In this document: positions 17,263-25,455 of the stretch, piece by piece
Position numbering within the stretch: position 1 is the first letter of the stretch
Layout of the letters: every line of letters begins with the position of its first letter
The notes under the pieces: model-generated
What the model was told of the DNA's origin: nothing
What the model saw: only the letters and a program-made list of their open reading frames with translations
Database searches by the model: none
Assembly (NCBI RefSeq): GCF_001044255.1
Contig: NZ_JYNX01000029.1
Location: 10,501 to 54,109 of the forward strand
Source of the DNA: Mycolicibacterium chubuense
GTDB lineage: Bacteria > Actinomycetota > Actinomycetes > Mycobacteriales > Mycobacteriaceae
Direction of reading: 5' to 3'
DNA: 43,609 nucleotides
Made by a program: the position numbers and the translations under genes

Positions 17263-17268
17263 TAGGGT
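17263..17268 (+). promoter_or_regulatory. Candidate -10 element (TAGGGT) for leaderless marR transcript
   Basis: TAGGGT fits TANNNT and ends 6 nt before the GTG at 17275. No Shine-Dalgarno is visible. It abuts the MarR operator palindrome, which would allow autoregulation. Confidence 0.4.
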
Positions 17269-17274
17269 GGGATC

Positions 17275-17730
17275 GTGCAAGCCCGCCCGCCCCGCGCCGA
17301 GCAACTCGCGGACCTCGCCGACGTCGTCATGGCCGTGGCGCGCGCGGTCAGGTCGCAGGCCGCCGCCGACCCGGAGGTCGTCGAACTGTCGGCCACCGAG
17401 GTGACGGTGCTGCGCTTCATCGACCACCACCCCGACGTCAGCGCGGGCACCGTCGCTGACGGAACGGGGCTACAACGCAGCAACCTCAGCCGCGCACTGC
17501 GCGACCTCGAGGCCAAAGGACTGGTGCGCCGGTCGGCCGACCCCGGCGACAGCCGACAGGTCGTGTTGCGCTCGACAAGGCTCGCCGAGGAGAACCTGGC
17601 GCGCCTGCGCGCCATCTGGGCGCGGCTAGTCGGTGATGCGCTCGATGCGTCGGGGCAGGAGTACGACATCGCCGCAGCGCTGTCTCTGTTGCGTGCGCTG
17701 GAAAGCGGACTCGACGCGGGCGCGCGATGA
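17275..17730 (+). CDS. MarR family transcriptional regulator
   Basis: 151 residues. The winged helix is visible in the centre: LSATEVTVLRFIDHHP (first helices), VSAGTVADGTGLQRSNLSRAL (recognition helix-turn-helix, about residues 60-80), LEAKGLVRRSADPGDSRQVVLRST (the wing with the D-x-R signature). The terminal helices form the dimer interface. It most likely represses the divergent efflux pump and itself through the ATAGTTAT palindrome, released by a drug-like ligand (inference from family and position). ATGA overlap with the next gene makes a two-gene unit. Confidence 0.93.
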   Translation: MQARPPRAEQLADLADVVMAVARAVRSQAAADPEVVELSATEVTVLRFIDHHPDVSAGTVADGTGLQRSNLSRALRDLEAKGLVRRSADPGDSRQVVLRSTRLAEENLARLRAIWARLVGDALDASGQEYDIAAALSLLRALESGLDAGAR

Positions 17731-18632
17731 ACCCGTTCCGCCGCAGGCGCATCACCGTCCCGGTCGGGCGCTACGACGCGGACACCGATCGGTGGCGCGA
17801 TCTGGACGACCACGGATCGGCCGCATGCCACCAGCTGACGGTGGCGACGTTCAACATCTGGTTCAACGAGCTCCACCGCGAGCAGCGCCATCGCGCGATC
17901 GGCGAGCTGCTCTCCCGGGAGGCCCCGGACGTCATGGTCTTCCAAGAGGTGACCCGCCCGGCGCTCGAGGTGTTCCTGGCGCAGCCGTGGATACGGGCGG
18001 GCTATCGTCGCGCCGCGGTGATCGGCGACCACAACTACGGCATGCTCATGCTCTCCCGGCTCCCCGTGCGCCGCTGCACCTACACACGGTTGCCCAGCCG
18101 CCTGTCGCGCGGGTACCTGACGGGTGAGTTCACCGTGAACGGACGCGATCTGATGATCGTGTCCGTCCACCTCGAGAGCGGAAAGACGGCGCGAGAGCTG
18201 CGAGCTCGCCAGATGTCGCGTCTGTGGCGCGCATTCGGCGACGACGGCGATGTCGTGATACTGGGCGACTTCAATATTCGCGACGACGAGAGCCCCGCCC
18301 TGGACCCGCGCTATCGAGATGTGTGGCCGCACCTGCGGCCGGACGACCCGGGATTCACCGAGGACACCTCGATCAACCACATGCGCTACGACATGAAGAA
18401 CAAGCACCGCCACGTCAGATTCGATCGGGTGCTGCTCAAGGGGCCGGCATGGAACCCCGTCGACATCGGACTGCTCGGCCGCGCCCCGATCGCACCGTCG
18501 CTGCCGAGGATCTTCCCATCGGATCACTTCGGGGTGCTGTGCCGACTCGAGGCTGTACCGGCCGCCGTCAAGCCGGCCGCCGTCAAGCCGGCCGACGACC
18601 ATCCCGGCCGTCGGCGATGGTTCGCGCGTTAG
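17727..18632 (+). CDS. Endonuclease/exonuclease/phosphatase (EEP) family protein
   Basis: 301 residues. EEP landmarks in order: ATFNIWFNE (metal Asn), MVFQEVT (metal Glu), NYGMLMLSRLPV, IVSVHLES (His), ILGDFNIRDD (Asp/Asn), and terminal SDHFGVLCRL (Asp-His). The pattern and spacing resemble TDP2-like phosphodiesterases, which hydrolyse 5'-tyrosyl-DNA bonds, but related proteins are phosphatases or nucleases. Start ATG overlaps the marR stop (ATGA). Near the C-terminus a 15-bp unit is repeated in tandem (18559-18588), giving PAAVKPAAVKPAD, then a basic RRRWFAR end. It converges on the next gene with a 4-bp overlap. The substrate is unknown. Confidence 0.85.
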   Translation: MNPFRRRRITVPVGRYDADTDRWRDLDDHGSAACHQLTVATFNIWFNELHREQRHRAIGELLSREAPDVMVFQEVTRPALEVFLAQPWIRAGYRRAAVIGDHNYGMLMLSRLPVRRCTYTRLPSRLSRGYLTGEFTVNGRDLMIVSVHLESGKTARELRARQMSRLWRAFGDDGDVVILGDFNIRDDESPALDPRYRDVWPHLRPDDPGFTEDTSINHMRYDMKNKHRHVRFDRVLLKGPAWNPVDIGLLGRAPIAPSLPRIFPSDHFGVLCRLEAVPAAVKPAAVKPADDHPGRRRWFAR

Positions 18633-19393
18633 GACACGCGCCGGGCCCACGCCGTTGCGGCGACGACCACCAGCGCGGCCACTGCCGCCGTGACCGCGAG
18701 CGCCACGCTGTTGCGCCCGGCCGCGCCGACCGTGATCGCCACCAGCGCCCACAGCACCCCGGCCGCATACCCCACCGTCCCGCGCAGCGTCACCGTCAGC
18801 AGCACCGCGAAGGCCGCCGCCGCGACCAGCACCACCCCCTGCCACATCGCGGCGTCCGGCGACACGCCGGAATCGATCAGTGCGGCAGCGATATTGGCGA
18901 ACACCGCGATCGACGACCACCCCAGATAGAGGCCGAACGTGACGGTCGCGAGCGTGGCCAGCCACGGCGGGCAGGACAGATCGCCGCGGCGGCGCACCAG
19001 CAGCAGCATGATGTGGGCCAGCGCACCGACCATCACGGCGAACACCACCACGGTGACCCACAGCCAGTTCTGCGCGGCCACCGCGAGCCAGACGCTGAAC
19101 CCGACGAACACCACCGAAGCGTCGATCAGCAGGCTGGTCTCCCACGACGACCCCAACCCGAACCGCCACACCGCCAGCGCCGTCGCCGCGCACAGCAGCG
19201 TGATCACGCTCCACAGCGCGAATGCGTAGCCGGCCGGCGTGATCAGAGCCTCATTGGTGGCGCCCGAGCGCAGGAAGTCGCCGGCCAGCGCACTGACCAC
19301 CAGCGGCGCGATCAACTGGCTCACGGCCAGCACGACCAGCACGCGGCGCCACGGCCGCACCGAGGGGGAGTTCGTCGTTGGAGCTGTGGTCAC
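18629..19393 (-). CDS. Polytopic membrane protein, TspO/tryptophan-rich-sensory-like
   Basis: 254 residues from GTG 19393, with about seven hydrophobic helices. The segment EALITPAGYAFALWSVITLL resembles the ITPAGxxFxIWGxIY signature of TspO/MBR-like proteins, and Trp residues sit at helix ends (SVWLAVAAQNWLWV, LYLGWSSIAV). True TspO proteins have five helices and about 160 residues, so this is a longer relative at best. No catalytic motif is seen. It follows glgP on the same strand after a strong hairpin and is probably a separate transcript. Function unknown. Confidence 0.6.
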   Translation of the reverse strand: MTTAPTTNSPSVRPWRRVLVVLAVSQLIAPLVVSALAGDFLRSGATNEALITPAGYAFALWSVITLLCAATALAVWRFGLGSSWETSLLIDASVVFVGFSVWLAVAAQNWLWVTVVVFAVMVGALAHIMLLLVRRRGDLSCPPWLATLATVTFGLYLGWSSIAVFANIAAALIDSGVSPDAAMWQGVVLVAAAAFAVLLTVTLRGTVGYAAGVLWALVAITVGAAGRNSVALAVTAAVAALVVVAATAWARRVS

Positions 19394-19428
19394 CGAGGGA
19401 TTCGGTGCGCGCGGCCGTCCGGATTGGC

Positions 19429-19481
19429 GCGATTTCGGCGTAGTAGGTCAACCTGGGCGTGACCAACTACACCGAAATCGC
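19429..19481 (-). terminator. Long hairpin directly after the glgP stop codon
   Basis: GCGATTTCGGCGTAGTAGGTCA (19429-19450, one 22-nt arm) pairs with 19460-19481 at 20 of 22 positions around a 9-nt loop. The last base of the arm is part of the glgP TAG (cta, 19481-19483). There is no T-run, as is usual for mycobacterial hairpin terminators. It may stop transcription or protect the glgP mRNA end. Confidence 0.6.
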
Positions 19482-22012
19482 TATAGATCGACCGACATCG
19501 GGCCGACGCCCCAGATCTCGTCGCAGTACTCGCGGATCGCGCGGTCCGAGCTGAACTTGCCGCTGCGGGCGGTGTTGCGGATTGACATCCGCGACCAGAC
19601 GTCGTCGTCGAGCCACACCCGCGACACCTCGGCCTGACGGTCGACGTACGAGCGGTAGTCGGCGAGCACCAGGAACGGGTCGTGGTGGATCAGATTGTCG
19701 ACGACCGGGCGCAGCACCTCGGTGTCGCCATGGGTGAAGGTGCCCGCGGCGATGAGTTCGAGCACCGCGGCCAGTTCCGGATCGCGTTCGACGAAGCTCT
19801 GCGGCCGGTACCCCTCGGCCTTCACAGCCTCGACCTGGTCCTCGGTCAACCCGAACAGGAAGAAGTTCTCCGCGCCGGCCTCCTGGCGGATCTCGACGTT
19901 CGCGCCGTCGAGCGTGCCGATCGTCAGCGCGCCGTTGATCATGAACTTCATGTTCCCGGTGCCCGAAGCCTCCTTGCCGGCCGTCGAGATCTGCTCGGAG
20001 AGGTTGGCCGCCGGGTAGACCAGGTGGGCGTTCTTGACGTTGAAGTTCGGCAGGAACACGACTTTCATGTACCGGTTGACGTCGGGGTCGTTGTTGACCG
20101 TCGCGCCGACGGCGGTGATCAGCTTGATGATCCGCTTGGCCATGGTGTAGCCCGGTGCGGCCTTGCCACCGAACAGGAACGCCCGCGGCGGGATCGCCAG
20201 CCCCGGGTTGGTCTTGAGCCGGTGGTAGAGCGCCACGATGTGCAGCACCATCAGATGCTGGCGCTTGTACTCGTGGATCCGCTTAACCTGCACGTCGAAC
20301 ATCCACGTGGGGTCGAGCTCGATGCCGGTCGTCGAATGGACGTACTCGGCGAGCCGGGACTTGTTGGCGCGCTTGACCTCCCGCCACCTCGCTCGGAACG
20401 CCGGATCGTCGACGAACGACTCGAGGCCCCGCAGCCGCACCAGGTCGGTCAGCCAGCCGGGGCCGATCGACTCGTCGAGCAGCTCCCGCAGCCCCGGGTT
20501 GGACAGCGCGAGGAACCGCCGCGGCGTCACCCCGTTGGTGACGTTGCCGAAGCGCTCCGGCCATAACTCGTAGAAGTCCTTCAGCACACTGGATTTCAGC
20601 AACTCCGAGTGCAGCGCGGCGACGCCGTTGACGGCGTGGCTGCCCACGGTCGCCAGGTGCGCCATCCGCACGCTCTTGCCGCCCTCCTCGCCGATCAGCG
20701 ACATCCGCCCGATGCGCTCCGCGTCGTCGGGGAAGCGGGCCCGCACCTCGGCCAGGAAGCGTTCGTTGATCTCGTAGATCAGCTCGAGGTGACGCGGCAG
20801 CGCCTCGCCGAAGATGCGCAACGGCCATGTCTCCAGCGCTTCGGGCAGCAGCGTGTGGTTCGTGTAGCCGAACGTGCGCACGGTGAGGTCCCACGCCTCG
20901 TCCCAGCCCAGCTGATGCTCGTCGATCAACAGCCGCATCAGCTCGGCCACCGCGATCGAGGGGTGGGTGTCGTTGAGCTGGATGGCCCACTTGTCCGGCA
21001 GCGCCGACAGCGGCAGCTGCGCCCGCTGCAGATGGATGCTGAGGATGTCCTGCAGCGAGCACGTCACGAAGAAGTACTGCTGCAGCAGCCGCAGCCGCTT
21101 CCCGGCCTCGGGTTCGTCGTTCGGGTAGAGCACCTTCGACACCGTCTCGGAGACGACTTCCTCGTCGACGGCCTTGTAGAAGTCGCCGGTGTTGAACGCA
21201 TCGAGCGCGAACGACTCGACCGCCCGCGCGCTCCACAGCGTCAGCGTGTTGCAGGTGTTCACCCCGTAGCCCTGTACCGGGGTGTCGTAGGAGACGCCCT
21301 TGAGGACCCGCTGCGGCACCCAGCGCACCCGCAGCTTGCCCGTGACGTCGGTGTACTGCTCGGTGTGCCCGCCCCAGTTCACCAGGTAGCTGGCATCCGG
21401 CTTGTCGATCTCCCACGGGTTGCCGTGCACCAGCCAGTTGTCGGTCTTCTCGACCTGCCAGCCCTCGGCGATCTCCTGGGAGAAGATGCCGAACTCGTAC
21501 CGGATGCCGTATCCGATCGACGGCCGCTCCAGCGTGGCCAGCGAATCCAGGTAGCAGGCCGCCAGCCGGCCCAGGCCGCCGTTGCCCAGGCCGGGCTCCC
21601 CTTCACGGTCCAGGATCTCGTCGAGATCCTGGCCCAGGTCGGCCAGCGCCTGCCGGGCGGCGTCCTCGATGCCGAGGTTGAGCAGGTTGTTGCCCAGCTG
21701 CGGGCCCATCAGGAACTCCGCGGACAGATAGCAGGTGACCTTCGCCGACAGGTCGAGCCAGTCCTGCGTGGTCGCCATCCAGCGCTTCTGCATGCGGTCG
21801 CGGACGGCCAGCGCCAGCGCGCGGTAGTAGTGCTCGGGCCCCAGCACGGCCGGCGGGCGCGCGATCGAGTACACCAGATGGTCGGACACCGCCGCGCGCA
21901 GCGCGTCGGCGGTCATGCCGGTCCGGGTCTGCCCGGTCGGACCGGCCGGAGCGCCGTTGACCTGGGCGGACTGTCCGGACGATGCGTTCACGAGGTCGGT
22001 CACGGGCGTCAT
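19481..22012 (-). CDS. glgP: Glycogen (alpha-glucan) phosphorylase
   Basis: 843 residues from ATG 22012 (MTPVTDLV), the usual length for the family. It releases glucose-1-phosphate from alpha-1,4-glucans using pyridoxal phosphate, in the cytoplasm. Seen in sequence: CYLSAEFLMGPQLGNNL, GLGNGGLGRLAACYLDS, IQLNDTHPS, GEEGGKSVRMAHLA, FLFGGKAAPGY, and the PLP-lysine region EASGTGNMKFMINGALTIG with Lys at about 689. The gene stands alone, divergent from the diguanylate cyclase gene, and ends in a long hairpin. A longer frame to 22081 adds residues without homology. Identification is firm. Confidence 0.96.
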   Translation of the reverse strand: MTPVTDLVNASSGQSAQVNGAPAGPTGQTRTGMTADALRAAVSDHLVYSIARPPAVLGPEHYYRALALAVRDRMQKRWMATTQDWLDLSAKVTCYLSAEFLMGPQLGNNLLNLGIEDAARQALADLGQDLDEILDREGEPGLGNGGLGRLAACYLDSLATLERPSIGYGIRYEFGIFSQEIAEGWQVEKTDNWLVHGNPWEIDKPDASYLVNWGGHTEQYTDVTGKLRVRWVPQRVLKGVSYDTPVQGYGVNTCNTLTLWSARAVESFALDAFNTGDFYKAVDEEVVSETVSKVLYPNDEPEAGKRLRLLQQYFFVTCSLQDILSIHLQRAQLPLSALPDKWAIQLNDTHPSIAVAELMRLLIDEHQLGWDEAWDLTVRTFGYTNHTLLPEALETWPLRIFGEALPRHLELIYEINERFLAEVRARFPDDAERIGRMSLIGEEGGKSVRMAHLATVGSHAVNGVAALHSELLKSSVLKDFYELWPERFGNVTNGVTPRRFLALSNPGLRELLDESIGPGWLTDLVRLRGLESFVDDPAFRARWREVKRANKSRLAEYVHSTTGIELDPTWMFDVQVKRIHEYKRQHLMVLHIVALYHRLKTNPGLAIPPRAFLFGGKAAPGYTMAKRIIKLITAVGATVNNDPDVNRYMKVVFLPNFNVKNAHLVYPAANLSEQISTAGKEASGTGNMKFMINGALTIGTLDGANVEIRQEAGAENFFLFGLTEDQVEAVKAEGYRPQSFVERDPELAAVLELIAAGTFTHGDTEVLRPVVDNLIHHDPFLVLADYRSYVDRQAEVSRVWLDDDVWSRMSIRNTARSGKFSSDRAIREYCDEIWGVGPMSVDL

Positions 22013-22123
22013 TGTGGCGACCGCATGTTTCGGGAATGGGTCGCGGCCGTGAACGCGGAAAATTTCGGCACAGATCGTCACCAGGGATTGCCGACCGGAT
22101 TATTGACGCGGTTGACTGTTCTG

Positions 22124-23944
22124 ATGACGACCGGCTCGCTCCGCTGGGCGCCGGTCAGGCGCGCGATACCCCCGCTACCGCAGCTGGTGGGCTGGACGCT
22201 GACGGTCGGCGCGCTGTGCTTCCTGGTGCGCGGGCTGGTGTACCTGGACAGCTGGTCCTACGCGATGGTGTGGCCGGCCGTCGCGCCGCAACTGGTCGCG
22301 CTGCTGACGGCGCCGCGCCGGCAGTGGCCCGTCTACCTCCTCGCATTCGCGGCCATCCAGATCATCCCGGGCCGGTTCGTGCTCGGGCTCTCCCCGGAGA
22401 TCGGGGTGCTCTCGACGCTGACCGCCGTGGTGTTCGCCGCGGTGATGCTGCACCGCGATCAGGACTGGGTGAGCGGCCGCAGCGACTCCCTGCGCAGCTG
22501 GCAGCGGTTCCTGTTCTACGGCGTGTTCGTCGCCCCGGTGCTGGCGAGCCCGATCGGTGTCGCCGGCCTGGCATTCAACGGGGAGGTCGGCACCGACGCG
22601 CGGGCACTGGCCTTCGCCGCGATGGCCTGGTACCTCACCGAGGCCGTCGGTATCGCCTTCCTGGTCCCGCTGATGCTGCGGTGGCGGCACTACGCGCGTC
22701 GGCACACCGTCCACGAGGTGGCGTGGTTCACGATGATGACCGCGGTGACCGTCGGCCTCTGCGCGGCGTCGGCGACGAGGTCGAGCTTCGTGCTGGTGTT
22801 TCTCACCGGGCTGCCCGCGCTGCTGGTGCTCATCCGCTCCGGCATCGCGTCGGCGTTCGCCGAGATGGCGATCGGCTCGGCGTTGGTGCTCGGCAGCACC
22901 TTCGCCGGGTACGGCCCGTTCGCCGCGTCGCTGGACGACCCCGGCCAGGCGATGATCTCCGCGCAGGTGTTCGTGCTGGGCGCGTTCACGATGGTCGTGC
23001 TGGTCGCCGCCGCGCTCGAGGACCGTGAGCGCCTGGTCGCCCTCGACGACGCCAGCCACAAGGCGTACGAGCTGATCGCCGAACTGACCGGCGACGTGGT
23101 GATCCTCGTCGACGCCGACGGCAACGTGCTGCACCGCGCCAGCGAGGGCCACGAGATCCTCGACATCCCCGACGGCCCCATCACCAAGGCGCGCTGGCTC
23201 GACCACATCCATCCCGACGACCGCGACGCCCGCGCAGACTTCCCCGCCTCGGATCCCGGGGCCTCGGCACCATTCCGCGTCCGGCGCACCGACGGATCAT
23301 GGGGCTGGTACGTGCTGCACAGCCGGCGGACCGCCGACGGTCTGACCGCCGCGATCATGCGCGACGTGACGCTGGAGCGCGAGGTGCAGGATTCGCTGAC
23401 CGACATGGCGAACACCGACCCGCTCACCGGGCTGGCCAACCGGCGCGGCCTCGACCAGCGGGCGGCCGAGATCTGGCGCCGTGCTGCCGAAGACGGCGAG
23501 CAGGTGACGGCGCTGTTCGTCGACATCGACCATTTCAAGTCGTTCAACGATCTCTACGGGCATCAGGCCGGCGACGAATGCCTCCGCCACATCGCCGAGG
23601 TGCTGGCGCATCTGGCCGATCCCGGCGTGTGTGTGGCTGCACGTTACGGCGGAGAGGAGTTCGCGGTCGTGCTGTCGGGCTGCGACGACGCCTCCGGGTT
23701 CGCCAAGGGCCTGGTGCGGGCGATCCGCTCGCTGGCGATACCGCACGGCGGCACCGACACGGGCACCGTGACGATCAGTGTCGGTGTGGCGACGCTGCGG
23801 CCGTGGCGGCTCACCGGGTCGGATCCCGACACCGCGGTGCGCGAGCTGCTCGACCACGCCGACAAGGCGCTCTATGCCGCCAAATCCGAAGGGCGCAACG
23901 CGATCTCGATCTACCGCGACGGCGCGGTGCTACTCGGCGAGTAG
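22124..23944 (+). CDS. Membrane-anchored PAS-GGDEF diguanylate cyclase (MASE1-like sensor)
   Basis: 606 residues from ATG 22124 (ATG 22025 would add 33 residues). About eight membrane helices make a MASE1-like sensor in the first ~300 residues. A PAS-like fold follows (LTGDVVILVDADGNVLHRAS to IMRDVTLEREVQD), then a GGDEF domain with NTDPLTGLANRRGLD, FVDIDHFKSFNDLYGHQAGD and active-site GGEEF at 509-513. It should make cyclic di-GMP from two GTP. The usual RxxD product-inhibition site before RYGGEEF reads PGVC, so feedback control looks lost. Its last 15 bp overlap the convergent FAD hydroxylase gene. The signal sensed is unknown. Confidence 0.92.
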   Translation: MTTGSLRWAPVRRAIPPLPQLVGWTLTVGALCFLVRGLVYLDSWSYAMVWPAVAPQLVALLTAPRRQWPVYLLAFAAIQIIPGRFVLGLSPEIGVLSTLTAVVFAAVMLHRDQDWVSGRSDSLRSWQRFLFYGVFVAPVLASPIGVAGLAFNGEVGTDARALAFAAMAWYLTEAVGIAFLVPLMLRWRHYARRHTVHEVAWFTMMTAVTVGLCAASATRSSFVLVFLTGLPALLVLIRSGIASAFAEMAIGSALVLGSTFAGYGPFAASLDDPGQAMISAQVFVLGAFTMVVLVAAALEDRERLVALDDASHKAYELIAELTGDVVILVDADGNVLHRASEGHEILDIPDGPITKARWLDHIHPDDRDARADFPASDPGASAPFRVRRTDGSWGWYVLHSRRTADGLTAAIMRDVTLEREVQDSLTDMANTDPLTGLANRRGLDQRAAEIWRRAAEDGEQVTALFVDIDHFKSFNDLYGHQAGDECLRHIAEVLAHLADPGVCVAARYGGEEFAVVLSGCDDASGFAKGLVRAIRSLAIPHGGTDTGTVTISVGVATLRPWRLTGSDPDTAVRELLDHADKALYAAKSEGRNAISIYRDGAVLLGE

Positions 23945-24952
23945 GTTCACGATACGGGTGAACACCGGCGGCGCCAGGCGGGCGGCCGGCACGATGAGCG
24001 GCCGCAGCGGGGATCCGCTGGCCCGCAGCACCCCGGCGGTCATCAGCCGGTAGCGCCGGGTGGTCTGCCGCCAGCGCCGTTCGTAGTCGGCCGGCCGGTC
24101 GGCGACCACGCTGTCGACCAGCGTGCGGGCCGCCGCGAACGACAGCCCGAGTCCCTCACCGGTCAGCGCGTCGACGTAGCCTGCCGCGTCGCCCACCAGC
24201 AGGACGCGGCCCACCACCCGGCGCGCGACCCGCTGCCGCAACGGTCCCGCCGCCCGATCGGGTTCGTACGGATGGCCGGCGAGCCGGTCGCGCAGCGCCG
24301 GGAACGCGGCCAGGTGCTCGTCGAAACCGCCCTGCCGGGAACTCAGGATCGCCACCCCGACGCAGTCCCCGGCGACGGGCGTCACGTACGCCTCCCCGGC
24401 AGCCGGGTCCACGGCCCAGTACACCTCCACGCAGTCCGACCACGGTGCGATACCGACATGCCGGGTGAACCCCCACCGGCGGGTCGCCGGGCCGGGGCGG
24501 TGCAGGCCCAGGCCGGCGCGCACGGCGGAGTGCAGGCCGTCGGCCGCGGCCAGGTAGCGCGCCCGGATTCCGTTGACGCACACGCCGTCGTCGTCCTGGG
24601 TGACGGCCCCGACGGTGCCGGTCTCGATGCGCGACCCGGCCGCGCCGGCGGCGTCAAGGAGCGCGCGATGCAGTGCCGTGCGGCGCACACCCAGACCGGG
24701 TCCCGACGCGAACGCGGCGCTGACGGAACGCTTTCCGTCGAGGTAGGTGATACCGCGGAACGGCACACCCGCGGGGTGAGCGCCGAGCAGGCCGAGTTCG
24801 CGCACCGCGTGCGGCATCAGTCCCTCACCGCACGCCTTGTCGATCGCGCCCTGGCGCTTCTCGATCACCACGGTCTGCAGACCGCGGCGCGCGGCGTGGA
24901 TCGCCGTCGCCAGGCCCGCGGGTCCACCGCCCGCGACCAACAGGTCGATCAC
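23930..24952 (-). CDS. FAD-dependent hydroxylase (SrsC/geranylgeranyl-reductase-like)
   Basis: 340 residues from GTG 24952. The FAD-binding GGGPAGLATAIHAARRG is at about 8-24, with VIEKR for the adenine ribose. CGEGLMPHAVREL is typical of geranylgeranyl-reductase-type flavoproteins, and RVLLVGDAAGYVDALTGEGL is the second FAD motif. It is the last gene of the MMPL-PKS-methyltransferase operon and overlaps the methyltransferase stop by GTGA. In S. griseus the equivalent SrsC hydroxylates methylated alkylresorcinols toward quinones. The same reaction is the best guess here, by synteny rather than proof. Confidence 0.85.
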   Translation of the reverse strand: MIDLLVAGGGPAGLATAIHAARRGLQTVVIEKRQGAIDKACGEGLMPHAVRELGLLGAHPAGVPFRGITYLDGKRSVSAAFASGPGLGVRRTALHRALLDAAGAAGSRIETGTVGAVTQDDDGVCVNGIRARYLAAADGLHSAVRAGLGLHRPGPATRRWGFTRHVGIAPWSDCVEVYWAVDPAAGEAYVTPVAGDCVGVAILSSRQGGFDEHLAAFPALRDRLAGHPYEPDRAAGPLRQRVARRVVGRVLLVGDAAGYVDALTGEGLGLSFAAARTLVDSVVADRPADYERRWRQTTRRYRLMTAGVLRASGSPLRPLIVPAARLAPPVFTRIVNLLAE

Positions 24953-25452
24953 GGCAGCCGCTCCAGTGCCCGGTTCTCGACGGTGATCCGGGTGCGCAGC
25001 AGCGCGGCGTTGAGGGCCGTGAACACCAGCGCGGTGATCCACGCGGTGTGCACCAGGGGCAGCGCGATGCCCTCCACGACGACCGCCACGTAGTTCGGGT
25101 GACGCAGGTACCGGTAGGGCCCACCGGTGACGCGGCCCCCACCGGGCACGACCACCACCCGGGTGTTCCACTGCCGCCCGAGCGTGGCGATGCACCACCA
25201 CCGCAGCGCCTGCGCGGCCAGCACCACCGCCAGCATCGGCCACCCCAGCGCGGGCAGGAACTCGCGGTGCGCGGCTTCCACCAGACAGGCGACCAGCAGG
25301 CCGGTGTGCAGCACTACCATAACCGGGTAGTGGCCGGCGCCGAACTCCACGCCGCCCCGCTCCCGGCTCCAACGCAGGTTACGTTGCGAGACAATGAGTT
25401 CGGCGATCCGTTCGGCGGCGACCGCGGCGATCAGCAGTGTGTAGGCCAGCAC
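24949..25452 (-). CDS. ICMT-type (isoprenylcysteine carboxyl methyltransferase family) O-methyltransferase
   Basis: 167 residues from GTG 25452 with about four membrane segments. The C-terminal S-adenosylmethionine-binding signature is seen as GGPYRYLRHPNYVAVVVEG (the RHPxY motif), then a final E-rich turn (RITVENRAL). Such small membrane methyltransferases accompany type III polyketide synthases; SrsB of S. griseus methylates an alkylresorcinol hydroxyl. The gene lies 3 bp after the PKS stop and overlaps the FAD hydroxylase start, so the three are co-translated. O-methylation of the PKS product is the likely role. Confidence 0.87.
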   Translation of the reverse strand: MLAYTLLIAAVAAERIAELIVSQRNLRWSRERGGVEFGAGHYPVMVVLHTGLLVACLVEAAHREFLPALGWPMLAVVLAAQALRWWCIATLGRQWNTRVVVVPGGGRVTGGPYRYLRHPNYVAVVVEGIALPLVHTAWITALVFTALNAALLRTRITVENRALERLP

Positions 25453-25455
25453 GGG

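Noticed and set aside
18559-18588. Tandem 15-bp repeat as a possible mobile or regulatory element
   Set aside because: It is in frame inside the EEP gene and simply encodes PAAVK twice in a flexible C-terminal tail.
20609-22100. Long upstream extension of the GGDEF frame
   Set aside because: It is antisense to glgP. The domain structure and likely ATG begin at 22124, so the extension is an open shadow.
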